From Massilia sp. Se16.2.3 (GTDB taxonomy: Bacteria; Pseudomonadota; Gammaproteobacteria; Burkholderiales; Burkholderiaceae_D): 64,000 nt of DNA. Every line of letters starts with the position of its first letter. Position 1 is the first letter of the stretch. The translations under genes and the position numbers were made by a program. Where the stretch lies: assembly GCF_014171595.1 (NCBI RefSeq), contig NZ_CP050451.1:3162001-3226000 (forward strand). The letters run 5' to 3'. The notes beneath the pieces are model-generated. The model ran no database searches. It was not told the origin of the DNA and saw nothing but the letters and a program-made list of their open reading frames with translations. Of the stretch, positions 54,684 to 64,000 are shown in pieces.

Positions 54684-56330
54684 CTATATGTAGTCGCTGC
54701 GCGGATTGTAGCCAATCGCCGCGCGCGCGATGGCCGCATCGCCCGGCGATACGCGTGCGAGAACGGGAATCAGCAGATCGAAAGTCTCCTGCCAAAGCGC
54801 GGTCCGGTATGTTTCATCGGCCACCTGGCGGGAGCTTTGATACATGGCCGCGGCTTTCAGCGCCTTTCCGGCGGCAGCCAGAGAAGCCGGCATGTGATAC
54901 GCGAATCGATCGCGCAGGATGCCATGCAGTTTGCGGGTCAGCGCTTCGTTCCAGTGCATGGCGGTGAAGGAAACGAGAAAGCCAAGGGCGTCGTGGGACG
55001 TACGCGCCATTGCCCGGTCGAGCGCCGCCTGGACGCAGCGCTCGAGAATCTGCTGCAGCGGGTGGCTTGGATTGACCGTCATCCGGACGTTTCTGAGCGA
55101 AATGGCCTTGTCTTCCAGGACTGTCGAGGCATACGCCAGCGCGGAACACATTTCCTGGAGGGCGAAGGACCATTCCTCCGAGACCGCAAGCGCCTCCGTT
55201 GCGCAGGCTTCGAACAAAGCGAGCGCTTCCGCTTCCTGTGGCGACCCGCTGGGTGAATATGCCGCCACCTGGGCCATGACGCCGATATTCACGTGTGTCC
55301 GCCGGCCATCCGGAGCGAGGCCTTGCAAGATGTCGAGCGCGAAACGGCCGAGTTGGGGCCAATAGTCGTCTTCCGGGTTGCCATGCCTCAGCAGGCAGCG
55401 AATGGCCTGCAGCGCAGCGGCCGCGCTCCCGGACCGGAGCATGTCAGTCCAGGAAGCCAGCGTGCGGCAGGATGCATCGATCGACTGGGCAAGCGGGTCG
55501 CGCTCGGCGGCCGTGCATTTCGCGAGCATGAAGACCGATTCCTGGATGGATGTCTCCATCATGTCGGCGGCGAATTCGGGACGGTGGGCCTGGAAAGCGA
55601 GGGCGAGGCACAGCGCGAGCCCTGGGTTCCCGTGCAGATGCAGCGTCATGAGGACGGGGAGGGAGTCTTTCGATTGCCAGTGGGTGTCGACCAACCGTGC
55701 GGCTGCCGCCAGATCCTGTTCGGCCACCTCGAGCAGGATCTTCCAGACGTGGGCACGCAGTTCCCCGTCGAACCCGATGGACCTTGCCTGCAGAGTGCGG
55801 ATCAGGCTGGCAATGCGTTTTTTCGGGTCGACGGTCGCATCCTGCGCACAGCTGTTGACCATTTCCTCCAGCTGCCTCGCCAGGGAAGGAGAGCCGTTCG
55901 TATTGAACTCGACCGGCAGGGAACGGAGATAGTTGGCGACCCCCATGACGACTTCGTGCTCGCCACGACGGCGCATGGCTTCCAGCTGGGCGACGAAGGC
56001 AGCCTGCAGTCTCTGGCCATGCCACTTTTCCATGGCCGCGATCTTTACAGACGTTGCCGCAAGTACGCGCACGCCGATGCGTGGCTTGATTCCCGACCAG
56101 GGAAAATGACGGCGCTTGAATTCGGTGAGATAGCTCTCGCTGAAGATGTTCGGCGTCGCAAGCAAGCGCTGGCGCCTCCCGCACCACCATTGGCCCAGAC
56201 TGACCAGGCAATACTGCTCGGCGGGTGTGCAGGAAGCGAACAGCCGGTCCCGTTTCGCGATAAATGCCTGGCGTTCTTGTGCCGACAGGTGACGTTGGGG
56301 GACAAATGCTTCGACAGGCAGGGTCAACAT
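54684..56330 (-). CDS. Large hypothetical protein, unknown function
   Basis: This 548-aa protein has no signal peptide or membrane helix. It is almost entirely helical, with many Ala/Leu-rich segments (VFMLAKCTAAERDPLAQSID, AAAALQAIRCLLRHGNPEDD) that suggest a HEAT- or TPR-like superhelix. The N-terminal part contains AEQYCLVSLGQWWCGRRQR. There are eleven or so cysteines but no clear metal motif. The Shine-Dalgarno is weak. Codon use looks somewhat less GC-biased than its neighbours. It stands alone. No family was recognised. Confidence 0.75.
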   Translation of the reverse strand: MLTLPVEAFVPQRHLSAQERQAFIAKRDRLFASCTPAEQYCLVSLGQWWCGRRQRLLATPNIFSESYLTEFKRRHFPWSGIKPRIGVRVLAATSVKIAAMEKWHGQRLQAAFVAQLEAMRRRGEHEVVMGVANYLRSLPVEFNTNGSPSLARQLEEMVNSCAQDATVDPKKRIASLIRTLQARSIGFDGELRAHVWKILLEVAEQDLAAAARLVDTHWQSKDSLPVLMTLHLHGNPGLALCLALAFQAHRPEFAADMMETSIQESVFMLAKCTAAERDPLAQSIDASCRTLASWTDMLRSGSAAAALQAIRCLLRHGNPEDDYWPQLGRFALDILQGLAPDGRRTHVNIGVMAQVAAYSPSGSPQEAEALALFEACATEALAVSEEWSFALQEMCSALAYASTVLEDKAISLRNVRMTVNPSHPLQQILERCVQAALDRAMARTSHDALGFLVSFTAMHWNEALTRKLHGILRDRFAYHMPASLAAAGKALKAAAMYQSSRQVADETYRTALWQETFDLLIPVLARVSPGDAAIARAAIGYNPRSDYI

Positions 56331-56437
56331 GGCGGTTCTCGCGGGTGGCAGGGTTCCGACATCGGAAATTGCTGCACGTCACGAGTATACCCTGCGCGGA
56401 TCTTGTCAGGCCGCCATGTCAAGAGGATGCTTCCGCG

Positions 56438-57606
56438 TCAAGGCACCCGGATGTCTGCGAGCCGCATCAATGCCTCGTGCAGCGTATCGTCGTTCTTGGC
56501 AAAGCAGAAGCGCACGATGCCCGACTCGCGTGCGCTGCTGTAGAAAGCCGAGACGGGAATCGCAGCGACTTTCGCTTCCGCCGCCAGCCACTGCGCGAAC
56601 TGCGCTTCCGGCAGGCTCGATATGGCGTCATAGCGCACGCACTGGAAATAGGTCCCGTCAGCCGGCAGCAGGGTGAAGCGGGTCGTGGCCAGGCCGGCGC
56701 GGAACAGGTCGCGCTTCTTCTGGTAAAACGCGGCCAGGCCAAGGTAAGGCTCGGGGTCGGCCATGTAGTGCGCCAGGCCGTGCTGCATCGGCGTATTCAC
56801 CGTGAACACGTTGTACTGGTGCACCTTGCGGAATTCAAGCATGAGCGCGCGCGGCGCGGCCACGTAGCCGACCTTCCAGCCCGTGACATGATAAGTCTTG
56901 CCGAAGCTCGAGACGACAAACGCCCGTTCGGCCAGTTGCGGGTGGCCCGCCACCGACAGGTGCTGCTCGCCGTCGTAGACCATGTGCTCGTAGACTTCGT
57001 CCGAGAGCAGCAGGATCCTGGTGCCGTCGACGATGGCGGCCAGGCGGTCGAGGTCGGCGCGGCGCAGGATGGAGCCGGTCGGGTTATGCGGCGAGTTGAT
57101 CACGATCAGCCGCGTGCGGGCGGTGACTGCCGCTGCCACCTTGTCCCGGGGCACGCTGTAGCCGGCCTCCCCGACTTCCATTTCCACCGGCACCACGGTG
57201 CCGCCGGCGAGCGCGACCGCGGGCGCGTAGCTGTCGTAGGCCGGCTCGATGACGATCGCCTCGTCGCCCGGGTGCACGCAGCAGAGGATGGCGGTCGTCA
57301 GCGCCTGGGTGGCGCCGGCGGTGATGGTGATCTCGCTGCCCGGGTCGTAGCTGTGCTTGTGGAGGGTGGCGATCTTGGCGGCGATCGCCTCGCGCAGGGA
57401 ACCGGCACGCCGGGCATGACCGGATACTGGTTGTGACCGGCCCGCATCGCCTCGGCGACGTGCTCGACCAGGCGCGGATCGCAGCCGAAATCCGGGAAAC
57501 CCTGGCCAAGGTTGACGGCGCCGTGCTGGACGGCAAGCGCCGACATGGTCGAGAAGATGGTGGTGCCTACCTGGGGCAGGCGCGATTGCAGTTCGGGAGT
57601 GCTCAT
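56438..57606 (-). pseudogene. PLP-dependent aminotransferase (methionine aminotransferase-like; one apparent frameshift)
   Basis: This is a class I/II aminotransferase of about 390 aa with NLGQGFPDFGCDPRL, the ITAGATQALTTAIL segment, the NSPHNPTG motif, and LLSDEVYEHMVY. The PLP-binding Lys is in SSFGKTYHVTGWKVGY. The profile fits the YbdL/KAT group that transaminates methionine or similar amino acids with 2-oxo acids. The frame shifts once near 57400-57405 (GTGCCGGTTCCCTGCG on the coding strand), joining MPGVP to SLREAIAAKIATLHKH. The ATG at 57606 overlaps the PIN gene stop. Confidence 0.88.
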
Positions 57607-58088
57607 GGGGCGGCCGTGGCATGAGAGGTGGACGATTCCAACGCGGCCGCTGCGCGCGCCTTGACCCAGGCCTCGGGAAGCATGATGCGGAACAGACCGG
57701 CCTGCAGGGTCTTGCGTCCGAGTTTCAGCAAGGCCTTGTCCTTGGTAACCAGTATGGCGGCGCCGGCATCGCGCGCGAGTTCGAGGAATTTCTGGTCGTC
57801 GCGGTCGCTGCAGACGGGCAGCCGGATCGGCTTGCTGTCGGGGGCAACGAGGGCGACGAGCGCATCGAAGCGTTCGGCGGCATGCGCGCGGCTGGCCTCG
57901 TCGAGCGGCAGGTGCGGGTAGTGCAGCACGATGCGGTATTCATCGCGGCAGTCGGCGCGGGTCACGGCCGCGACTTCGCCGCGCTCGAGCGCGGCCAGCA
58001 GCGGCGCCCAGCGCGGGTCGTGGAAGACGAAGAGGTCGAGGCAGACATTGGTGTCGAGGACGATGGGTGGGGCGGAAGCGGGTATCAT
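57603..58088 (-). CDS. PIN-domain protein, putative toxin-like nuclease
   Basis: This 161-aa protein of the 'putative toxin component, PIN family' group has the first catalytic Asp in [13 protein letters not shown], Glu in [11 protein letters not shown], and the late Asp cluster in [19 protein letters not shown] and [11 protein letters not shown]. No antitoxin gene lies next to it. It is translationally coupled to an aminotransferase gene instead, so a toxin role is doubtful. The family's chromosomal members are often of unknown function. Confidence 0.85.
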   Translation of the reverse strand: MIPASAPPIVLDTNVCLDLFVFHDPRWAPLLAALERGEVAAVTRADCRDEYRIVLHYPHLPLDEASRAHAAERFDALVALVAPDSKPIRLPVCSDRDDQKFLELARDAGAAILVTKDKALLKLGRKTLQAGLFRIMLPEAWVKARAAAALESSTSHATAAP

Positions 58089-58197
58089 GTGGGAATTATT
58101 GCTCAGTTCTAAATTCAGCGTGCGACGGCGGCCTTACCGCGGTCGCGCCGCTTGGTTGTACTGCCTGTTTGCGCTACCGTCACGCCTTCACGTTTTT

Positions 58198-58968
58198 ATG
58201 CTCATCGTCTTATCGCCCGCCAAATCCCTCGACCTCGATACCCCCAGCCCGACCACGCAGCACACGCTTCCGGATTTCGTCGACCGCGCCGCCCAGCTGA
58301 TCGGCGTACTGCGCGACCTGTCGCCCGGCCAGGTAGGCGACCTGATGCACATCTCGGACCAGCTCGCTAGTCTGAATGTGGCGCGCTATGCCAGCTGGAC
58401 GCGCGACCATGACGACGGCTACCAGGCTGCCATGGCTTTCAATGGCGACGTCTATGCCGGACTGGACGCGCGCAGCCTGCGGCCGGAGGCGGTTGCTTTT
58501 GCCCAGCGCCACCTGCGCATTCTGTCGGGCCTGTACGGCTTGCTGCGCCCGCTCGACCTGATTCATCCCTATCGCCTGGAAATGGGCACGAAGCTGACCA
58601 ACCCGGGTGGCAAGGATTTGTACACCTTCTGGGGCGAAACCATCACCGCCGCGCTGAATGCGGAACTGGCACGGCTTGGGTCCAGCGCGCTGGTGAACCT
58701 GGCTTCGGAAGAATACTTCAAGGCGGTCAAGCCGAAGCTCCTGAACGTGCCCGTGGTCACGCCGGTGTTCGAGGATTGGAAGAACGGCAAGTACAAGATC
58801 ATCTCGTTCTACGCCAAGCGCGCACGGGGCATGATGGCGCGCTACGCGATCGAGAACGGCATCCTTGAGGTGGAAGCGCTGAAGGCGTTCGACGTCGACG
58901 GGTATGCGTTCGTGCCGGAGGCATCGAGCGGGCGCAGCTGGATGTTCCGCCGCAAGGTCGAGGCGTAG
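58198..58968 (+). CDS. yaaA: Peroxide stress protein YaaA
   Basis: This 256-aa UPF0246 protein starts [16 protein letters not shown]. It has the conserved segments [35 protein letters not shown] and [13 protein letters not shown]. In E. coli YaaA lowers free iron and limits hydroxyl-radical damage under peroxide stress. The open frame extends upstream across the PIN start, but ATG 58198 is the family start. Confidence 0.94.
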   Translation: MLIVLSPAKSLDLDTPSPTTQHTLPDFVDRAAQLIGVLRDLSPGQVGDLMHISDQLASLNVARYASWTRDHDDGYQAAMAFNGDVYAGLDARSLRPEAVAFAQRHLRILSGLYGLLRPLDLIHPYRLEMGTKLTNPGGKDLYTFWGETITAALNAELARLGSSALVNLASEEYFKAVKPKLLNVPVVTPVFEDWKNGKYKIISFYAKRARGMMARYAIENGILEVEALKAFDVDGYAFVPEASSGRSWMFRRKVEA

Positions 58969-58980
58969 GGACACAAAAAA

Positions 58981-59003
58981 CCCGCGCCAGGCGCGGGTAT
59001 TTG
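58981..59003. terminator. Bidirectional terminator between yaaA and bamD
   Basis: CCCGCGC (58981-58987) and GCGCGGG (58991-58997) form a stem with loop CAG. It is flanked by six A on the left and TATTTGTTT on the right, so it can serve both convergent genes. Confidence 0.82.
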
Positions 59004-59004
59004 T

Positions 59005-59844
59005 TTATTGCACCGCATCCTTCGGCGCCGCCTTCGGCCCGGACTTCGCCCAGAACTGCCACCACGGTGCTTCGCCCCGGGCGTTCGGATTGATGAAGCG
59101 GCTGTCCGGGTAGTTGCGCTGGAAGACGCGCTGGGTGTCGTCGCGCAGCTCGAACATGCCGAGCTTGTCGTAGGAACGCATCATGATGAACAGCGCTTCC
59201 TCGCGTGCCGGCGATTCGCTGTAGTCGGCGACGGTATTCTGCGCACGGTTGAGGGCTGCCAGGTAGGCGCCGCGGCGATAGTAGTAATTCGCCACGTGCA
59301 CCTCATACGAAGCCATCGCATTGATCAGGTAATTCATGCGCGCGACGGAATCGGGCACGTATTTGCTGTTCGGGAACTTGTCGACCAGGGCCTTGAACGC
59401 TGCGAAGGCTTCGCGGGTCGCTTTCGGGTCGCGCTCGGTCGGGTCCTGCGAATAGATCACGGAGAGGAAGCCGATCTGGTCGTTGAAATTGATCAGGCCG
59501 CGCAGGTAGTACATGTAGTCCACCTGCGGATGATTCGGGTGCAGCTTGATGAAGCGCTCCACGGCCGCGAGGGCCTCCGCCTGGTCCTGGGCCTTGTAAT
59601 GGGCATAGGCAATTTCCATCTGCGCCTGAGTGGCGTAGGTGCCGAACGGATAGTTCGATTCGAGGCGCTGGAACAGTTTGATTGCGCTCTCGTATTGGCC
59701 GGCGCCCATCTCGTCGCGTGCCTCAGCGTATAATTTCTCCGCCGACCACTTCTTGGTCTCGTCAGACGCCTCCGGCAAAATGCCGCAACCCGACAGACCC
59801 AGCAAGACACTCGTAGCCACTACCACCAACAGTTTTTTTTGCAT
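59005..59844 (-). CDS. bamD: Outer membrane protein assembly factor BamD
   Basis: This 279-aa lipoprotein (lipobox LGLSGC) is part of the BAM complex. It has tetratricopeptide repeats: KLYAEARDEMGAGQYESAIK, the SNYPFGTYATQAQMEIAYAH segment, VERFIKLHPNHPQVDYMYYL and FPNSKYVPDSVARMNYLINA. The YLRGL motif is typical. It reads divergently from rluD, with 64 bp between them, the same neighbourhood as in E. coli and many proteobacteria. The start MQKKLLVVVATSV is supported by the lipoprotein signal; the Shine-Dalgarno is weak. Confidence 0.95.
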   Translation of the reverse strand: MQKKLLVVVATSVLLGLSGCGILPEASDETKKWSAEKLYAEARDEMGAGQYESAIKLFQRLESNYPFGTYATQAQMEIAYAHYKAQDQAEALAAVERFIKLHPNHPQVDYMYYLRGLINFNDQIGFLSVIYSQDPTERDPKATREAFAAFKALVDKFPNSKYVPDSVARMNYLINAMASYEVHVANYYYRRGAYLAALNRAQNTVADYSESPAREEALFIMMRSYDKLGMFELRDDTQRVFQRNYPDSRFINPNARGEAPWWQFWAKSGPKAAPKDAVQ

Positions 59845-59908
59845 AGCTTTTTGCAGAAAAGTTTTACCGAGATTCAACGAACGGCTGATTATAGCCGATG
59901 GGACTGAC

Positions 59909-60955
59909 GTGATATTAACTCCTGCGCCGAATTCGGCGGATTTGCCCCTCGACCCTGATTTCGACGATGAAATCGATGTCGAGTTTCCTGAAGTCGCCGC
60001 CCTTGCCAGCGGCATCGACCTGTCTCCGATCAGCCTGCACCTGGACGCCTCCGCCTGCGGCCAGCGTCTGGACAAAGTGGTCGCCGGCCTCGTGCCGCAG
60101 TTCTCGCGCAGCCGCCTGCAGCTGTGGTTCGACGGCGGCCACGTGCTGGTCGACGGCAAGCCGGCGCGCGGCAAGGATACCGCCTATGGCGACGAAACGA
60201 TCGTCGTCACGCCGCAGCCGGCGCCCGAGGACACGGCGTTTGCCCCGGAAACCATCGACCTGAACATCGTCTACGAGGACGATCACATCCTCGTGATCAA
60301 CAAGCCGGCCGGCCTGGTCGTGCATCCAGGCGCCGGCAACTGGTCCGGCACGCTGCTCAACGGCCTGCTGCACCACGCGCCGCAGCTGGGTTCCGTGCCG
60401 CGCGCCGGCATCGTGCACCGCCTGGACAAGGATACCAGCGGCCTGATGGTGGTGGGCAAGACCCTGGCGGCCCAGACCGACCTGGTGCGCCAGCTGCAGG
60501 CGCGCACCGTCAAGCGCGAGTACTTCGCGCTGGTATGGGGTACGCCACAGCTGTCGGGCACGATCGACGCGCCGATGGGACGGCATCCGAAGGAGCGCAC
60601 CAAGATGGCGGTCTCGACCAGCCTGGGCGCGAAGCCGGCCATCACGCATTACACGCGCATCGCCGAAGGCATGCTCGATCGCCGTCCGGTGAGCCTGGTG
60701 CAGTGCCGCCTGGAGACGGGCCGCACCCACCAGATCCGCGTCCACATGCTGTCGATCGGCTTCGGCCTGGTGGGCGACTCGGTGTACGGCAAGACGCACC
60801 TGAGCCCGGTGTTCCACCGCCGGGCACTGCAGGCCCGCCGCCTCGGGCTGGTGCATCCGGCCACCGGCGAGCAATGCGAGTGGGTGGTGCCGCTGGCCCA
60901 GGACTTCGCCGAGCTGATCGCCCGCGCCGGCATCGCCGAGCCGGAAGCGGCGTGA
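59909..60955 (+). CDS. rluD: 23S rRNA pseudouridine synthase RluD
   Basis: This 348-aa enzyme makes pseudouridines in helix 69 of 23S rRNA. It has an acidic N-terminal extension, an S4 RNA-binding domain (GQRLDKVVAGLVPQFSRSRL), and the catalytic motif GIVHRLDKDTSGLMVVGKT with the nucleophilic Asp. RTHQIRVHM lies downstream. The GTG start at 59909 is tentative. Its stop overlaps the pgeF ATG (TGATG), as in the conserved bamD-rluD-pgeF arrangement. Confidence 0.93.
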   Translation: MILTPAPNSADLPLDPDFDDEIDVEFPEVAALASGIDLSPISLHLDASACGQRLDKVVAGLVPQFSRSRLQLWFDGGHVLVDGKPARGKDTAYGDETIVVTPQPAPEDTAFAPETIDLNIVYEDDHILVINKPAGLVVHPGAGNWSGTLLNGLLHHAPQLGSVPRAGIVHRLDKDTSGLMVVGKTLAAQTDLVRQLQARTVKREYFALVWGTPQLSGTIDAPMGRHPKERTKMAVSTSLGAKPAITHYTRIAEGMLDRRPVSLVQCRLETGRTHQIRVHMLSIGFGLVGDSVYGKTHLSPVFHRRALQARRLGLVHPATGEQCEWVVPLAQDFAELIARAGIAEPEAA

Positions 60956-61744
60956 TGGAGCAGACCCCGGACGCGGCGCAGCTGATCGTGCCGGACTGGC
61001 CCGACGCCCCCGGCAACATCGGCGCGCTGGCCACCACGCGCTGCGGCGGGGTTTCGCTCGGCCCCTACGGCGACGGCCTTGGCGGCGGAGGGCTGAACCT
61101 CGGCCTGCACGTCGGCGACGACCCGGCGCTGGTCCAGAAAACCGCGCCCGCCTGCAAGCCTGGTTGCCGGGCCGGCCGGCCTGGATCGCCCAGGTGCACG
61201 GCGCCGACGTGGTCGATGCATCGACGGTCGGGCCCGGCCAGCCGACCCGCACCGGTGACGCCAGCATCGCCACCACGCCAGGCGTGGTCTGCGCGATCCT
61301 GACGGCGGACTGCCTGCCGGTGCTGTTCGCCGACCGGGCGGGGGGCGCGTGGTGGGTGCGGCCCATGCCGGCTGGCGCGGCCTGGCGGGCGGCGTGCTGG
61401 GCCAGACAGTGGCGGCGATGCGCGCGGCCGGGGCGGAAGAGATTACCGCGTGGATGGGGCCGGCCATCGGTCCGCTCGCCTTTGAAGTGGGCCAGGACGT
61501 GTTCGATGCCTTTGCCGCGGCGCTGCCCGGCCAGGACGTCGGTTTTGCCTTCCGGCGCCACCCCGGGAACGCGCACAAGTACCTGGCGGACATGTTCGCG
61601 CTGGCACGCCTGATGCTGGCGCGCGACGGGGTAATGAGCGTGGCTGGTGGCGTGCACTGTACCGCCACGGAAACGAGCCGCTTTTACTCGTACCGGCGCG
61701 ATGGCGTGACTGGCCGCCAGGCGAGTTTGATCTGGCTCAAATAG
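60955..61744 (+). pseudogene. pgeF: Peptidoglycan editing factor PgeF (YfiH/laccase domain; two apparent frameshifts)
   Basis: An oxidoreductase of about 262 aa that removes mis-incorporated serine from UDP-MurNAc peptides. Family landmarks are ATTRCGGVS, WIAQVHGADVV, ILTADCLPVLFAD, VVGAAHAGWRGL and GGVHCTATETSRFYSYRRDG. These contain the metal-binding His and Cys residues. The frame changes at the AAAA run near 61138 and near 61350 (GGCGCGTGGTGGG), and restoring one base at each gives a normal protein. It is coupled to rluD by overlap. Confidence 0.88.
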
Positions 61745-61782
61745 GCCTGCATTCCAGGGCTGCATTCGCACGCGAATACTGT

Positions 61783-62040
61783 CTAGTTCGCGGTATTGCC
61801 TGGCGCTTGCGGGCCCGTCTCGGCGGCCGCTGGAGCGGTGTCGCCAGCCTCGGCAGCCAGCTGCTGGCGCGCCGCCATCTCGTGCCGCGCACGCCGGCGC
61901 GCGCCGCCGGTGAGGTAAAAAAGTATAGACAAGGGCAACACGCCATAGCCGAAAAAAGTCATAATTCCGGCAATTATCGAGCTTTCCGTGGCCGCCATCA
62001 GGATCACGACATAGCCCCAGCCGATTGCGACGATCCACAT
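61783..62040 (-). CDS. Small membrane protein, unknown
   Basis: This 85-aa product has two hydrophobic helices (MWIVAIGWGYVVILMAATES and TFFGYGVLPLSILFYLTGG). An Arg-rich, then Ala/Pro-rich cytoplasmic tail follows. GGAGAAACGC precedes the ATG. It is convergent with pgeF and divergent from phaC. The tail is low complexity. No function was assigned. Confidence 0.7.
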   Translation of the reverse strand: MWIVAIGWGYVVILMAATESSIIAGIMTFFGYGVLPLSILFYLTGGARRRARHEMAARQQLAAEAGDTAPAAAETGPQAPGNTAN

Positions 62041-62118
62041 GCGTTTCTCCGGTTGCTCGTTTCAAGTAACTATTTCAGCTAGCATTTCAGCTCATAACCG
62101 ATTCTAACGGATGCCGAC

Positions 62119-63864
62119 ATGAACATGCCCGACCCCCAAGCTGTTGCCGCCACCTGGATGAACCAGTTCACCGATCCCGCCGCCTGGCAAGGCTGGCTGA
62201 AGATGCCGGCCGTGGAAGGCTTCAACGGCACCGCGGCCAATCCGCTCGCGGGCGTCCTGAAGGACTTCAACGTCGGCATCGCGCCGCAACGCGTGGAAGA
62301 ACTGCGCAATGACTACCTGCAGAAGGCTGCGCGCCTGTGGCAGGACCTGATGTCCGGCAAGACGCCGGCCTTGCACGACAAGCGTTTTTCGTCCTCGGAG
62401 TGGACCGCCAACCCGTTCCCGGCCTTTACGGCCGCATCCTACCTGCTCAACGCCGACTTCCTGCTGGCATTGAGCGACGCCGTCGAGGCGGGCCCGCGCG
62501 AACGCCAGAAGATCCGTTTCGCCGTGCAGCAAATGGTCGACGCGATGTCGCCGGCGAACTTCCTGGCGACCAATCCCGAAGTCCAGGCCAAGATCCTCGA
62601 GACCAAGGGCGAAAGCCTGACGAAGGGCTTGCAGAACATGCTGGCGGACATGCAGAAGGGCCGTATTTCCCAGTCCGACGAGTCGGCCTTCGAGGTGGGG
62701 GTGAATGTCGGCACGACGCCCGGTCAGGTGGTCTACGAGAACGAGCTGTTCCAGCTGATCCAGTACAGCCCGGCCACGCCGACCGTGCGCGCCGTGCCGC
62801 TGCTGATGATTCCGCCTTGCATCAACAAGTTCTACATCCTCGACCTGCAGCCGGACAACTCGCTGGTGCGCTACGTGGTCGAGCAGGGCAATACCGTCTT
62901 CATGGTGTCCTGGCGTAACCCGGACAAGTCGATGGGCGCGCTGACCTGGGACGACTATGTCGAGCGCGGCGCCATCGAGGCGATCGGCGTGGTGCGCGAG
63001 ATCAGCGGCCAGGACAAGGCGCACGTGTTCGGCTTCTGCGTCGGCGGCACCATCGCCGCGACCGCGCTGTCGGTATTGGCCGCGCGCGGCCAGCAGCCGG
63101 CGGCCAGCCTGTCGCTGCTGACGACCCTGCTGGACTTTTCCGACACGGGTGTGCTCGAGGTCTTCGTCGACGAAGCACAGGTGGCGCTGCGCGAGCAGAA
63201 TCTGGCTAAGGGCGGCATCATGCCGGGACGCGACCTCGCAACCACCTTCTCGGCCCTGCGTCCGAACGACCTGGTGTGGAATTACGTGCAGCAGAACTAC
63301 CTCAAGGGCAAGACGCCGCCGGCCTTCGATTTGCTGTACTGGAATGCCGACAGCACCAACCTGCCAGGACCGATGTTCTGCTGGTACCTGCGCAACACCT
63401 ATCTCGAGAACAAGCTGAAAGTGCCGGGGAAGCTGACGGTCTGCGGCGTGCCGGTGGACCTGGGCCGCATCGATTGCCCGGTCTTCATCTACGGCTCGAA
63501 AGAAGACCACATCGTGCCGTGGCAGGCCGCGTTCGCGTCGATGAACCTGCTCAACCCGAAGAAGGCCAAGGCCAACCGCTTCGTGCTGGGCGCATCCGGC
63601 CACATTGCGGGCGTCATCAACCCGGCCGCGAAAAACAAGCGCAGCTATTGGGTCAATGACAAGAACGGCAAGAGCCGCGCGCGTACGGCCGAAGACTGGT
63701 TCGCCGGCGCCGTCGAGCAGAAGGGCAGCTGGTGGCCGGAATGGGCGCGCTTCCTGCAGGAGAACGGCGGCGCCGAGGTGCCGGCACCGAGCCAGCCGGG
63801 CAACGAGCAGTACCTGCCGTCGGAGCCGGCGCCGGGGCGCTACGTCAAGGCGCGTGCCGACTGA
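62119..63864 (+). CDS. phaC: Class I poly(3-hydroxyalkanoate) synthase
   Basis: This 581-aa polymerase makes polyhydroxyalkanoate from (R)-3-hydroxyacyl-CoA at granule surfaces. It has the N-terminal PhaC region, an alpha/beta-hydrolase core with the lipase-like box HVFGFCVGGTIA (nucleophilic Cys), the catalytic Asp in YGSKEDHIVPW and His in LGASGHIAGVINP. The length and absence of an adjacent phaE fit class I. No phaA/phaB gene lies upstream in this window. A second ATG two codons on is an alternative start. The gene upstream is divergent. Confidence 0.95.
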   Translation: MNMPDPQAVAATWMNQFTDPAAWQGWLKMPAVEGFNGTAANPLAGVLKDFNVGIAPQRVEELRNDYLQKAARLWQDLMSGKTPALHDKRFSSSEWTANPFPAFTAASYLLNADFLLALSDAVEAGPRERQKIRFAVQQMVDAMSPANFLATNPEVQAKILETKGESLTKGLQNMLADMQKGRISQSDESAFEVGVNVGTTPGQVVYENELFQLIQYSPATPTVRAVPLLMIPPCINKFYILDLQPDNSLVRYVVEQGNTVFMVSWRNPDKSMGALTWDDYVERGAIEAIGVVREISGQDKAHVFGFCVGGTIAATALSVLAARGQQPAASLSLLTTLLDFSDTGVLEVFVDEAQVALREQNLAKGGIMPGRDLATTFSALRPNDLVWNYVQQNYLKGKTPPAFDLLYWNADSTNLPGPMFCWYLRNTYLENKLKVPGKLTVCGVPVDLGRIDCPVFIYGSKEDHIVPWQAAFASMNLLNPKKAKANRFVLGASGHIAGVINPAAKNKRSYWVNDKNGKSRARTAEDWFAGAVEQKGSWWPEWARFLQENGGAEVPAPSQPGNEQYLPSEPAPGRYVKARAD

Positions 63865-64000
63865 GGGCGGCTGCACGCGTGCTGATCTTGCTTGAAAATA
63901 AAATGGGTGGTAAAACCGATAATTGCTGCACCTGCACTGCCGACATGGTATTTTCCGCCTTGCCGGTGCTGTAGGGCAGCATTGGAGACCGCAGGAGCCT
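63865..64000 (+). other. Region downstream of phaC leading to the next gene
   Basis: No complete gene is visible. The last ten bases contain AGGAG, which looks like a ribosome binding site for a gene starting beyond the window. An A/T-rich patch at 63890-63920 may belong to its promoter. Confidence 0.35.

Noticed and set aside
57603..58088. Complete toxin-antitoxin module around the PIN gene
   Set aside because: No small antitoxin gene overlaps or precedes it; its translational partner is an aminotransferase.

Overview
The window is high-GC, gene-dense DNA from a betaproteobacterium. An Oxalobacteraceae member close to Massilia, Telluria or Duganella fits best. The signs are several PEP-CTERM proteins, a TorF-type porin, a class I PHA synthase, a complete MSHA-type pilus locus, and the bamD/rluD/pgeF neighbourhood. 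The genus is an inference from gene content, because there is no rRNA here.

Layout. 1-2930: two near-identical secreted parallel beta-helix proteins, separated by a MITE-like inverted-repeat element; the second has three copies of one palindrome upstream. 2930-5093: a possible small RNA, three small membrane proteins and an SRAP (YedK/HMCES-type) DNA-protein crosslinker. 5152-12556: PepSY membrane protein, two PEP-CTERM proteins (one with an in-frame stop), a TorF porin, a chemoreceptor, tRNA-Leu(UAA) and a ParB-like protein. 12601-19714: penicillin acylase-type hydrolase, sugar acetyltransferase, thymidine kinase, membrane metallopeptidase, tail-specific protease and a third PEP-CTERM protein. 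All three PEP-CTERM genes have sigma-54-type -24/-12 elements upstream. 19922-22777: a fatty/dicarboxylic acyl-CoA operon (two acyl-CoA dehydrogenase subunits and a MaoC hydratase). 22778-27281: an accessory stretch of unknown proteins with WYL and Xre regulators. 27282-32632: a hybrid histidine kinase and a REC-GGDEF diguanylate cyclase. 32783-36125: acyl-CoA dehydrogenase, aminoglycoside-phosphotransferase-like kinase and histidine phosphatase, interrupted by a palindromic repeat cluster. 36305-52771: the MSHA pilus locus, in the order E-G-F-A-C-D-O-P-Q then I-I2-J-K-L-M-N. 52879-64000: OmpA-like lipoprotein, a large unknown protein, aminotransferase, PIN protein, yaaA, bamD, rluD, pgeF, a small membrane protein and phaC.

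How it fits together. The MSHA locus is the centrepiece: an ATPase with an N-terminal c-di-GMP-binding (MshEN) domain, platform protein, one major and several minor pilins, a very large MshQ, and the inner-membrane, secretin and periplasmic assembly proteins. A diguanylate cyclase and its phosphorelay kinase lie 4 kb away, so a c-di-GMP link is plausible but not shown.

Sequence quality. About twenty apparent one-base frameshifts break otherwise intact conserved genes, mostly in G/C or homopolymer runs. This pattern suggests indel errors in a draft assembly rather than real gene decay. Genes affected are typed as pseudogene where the frame is broken, but most are probably functional in the organism. 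The apparent mshM-mshN fusion is best explained the same way.
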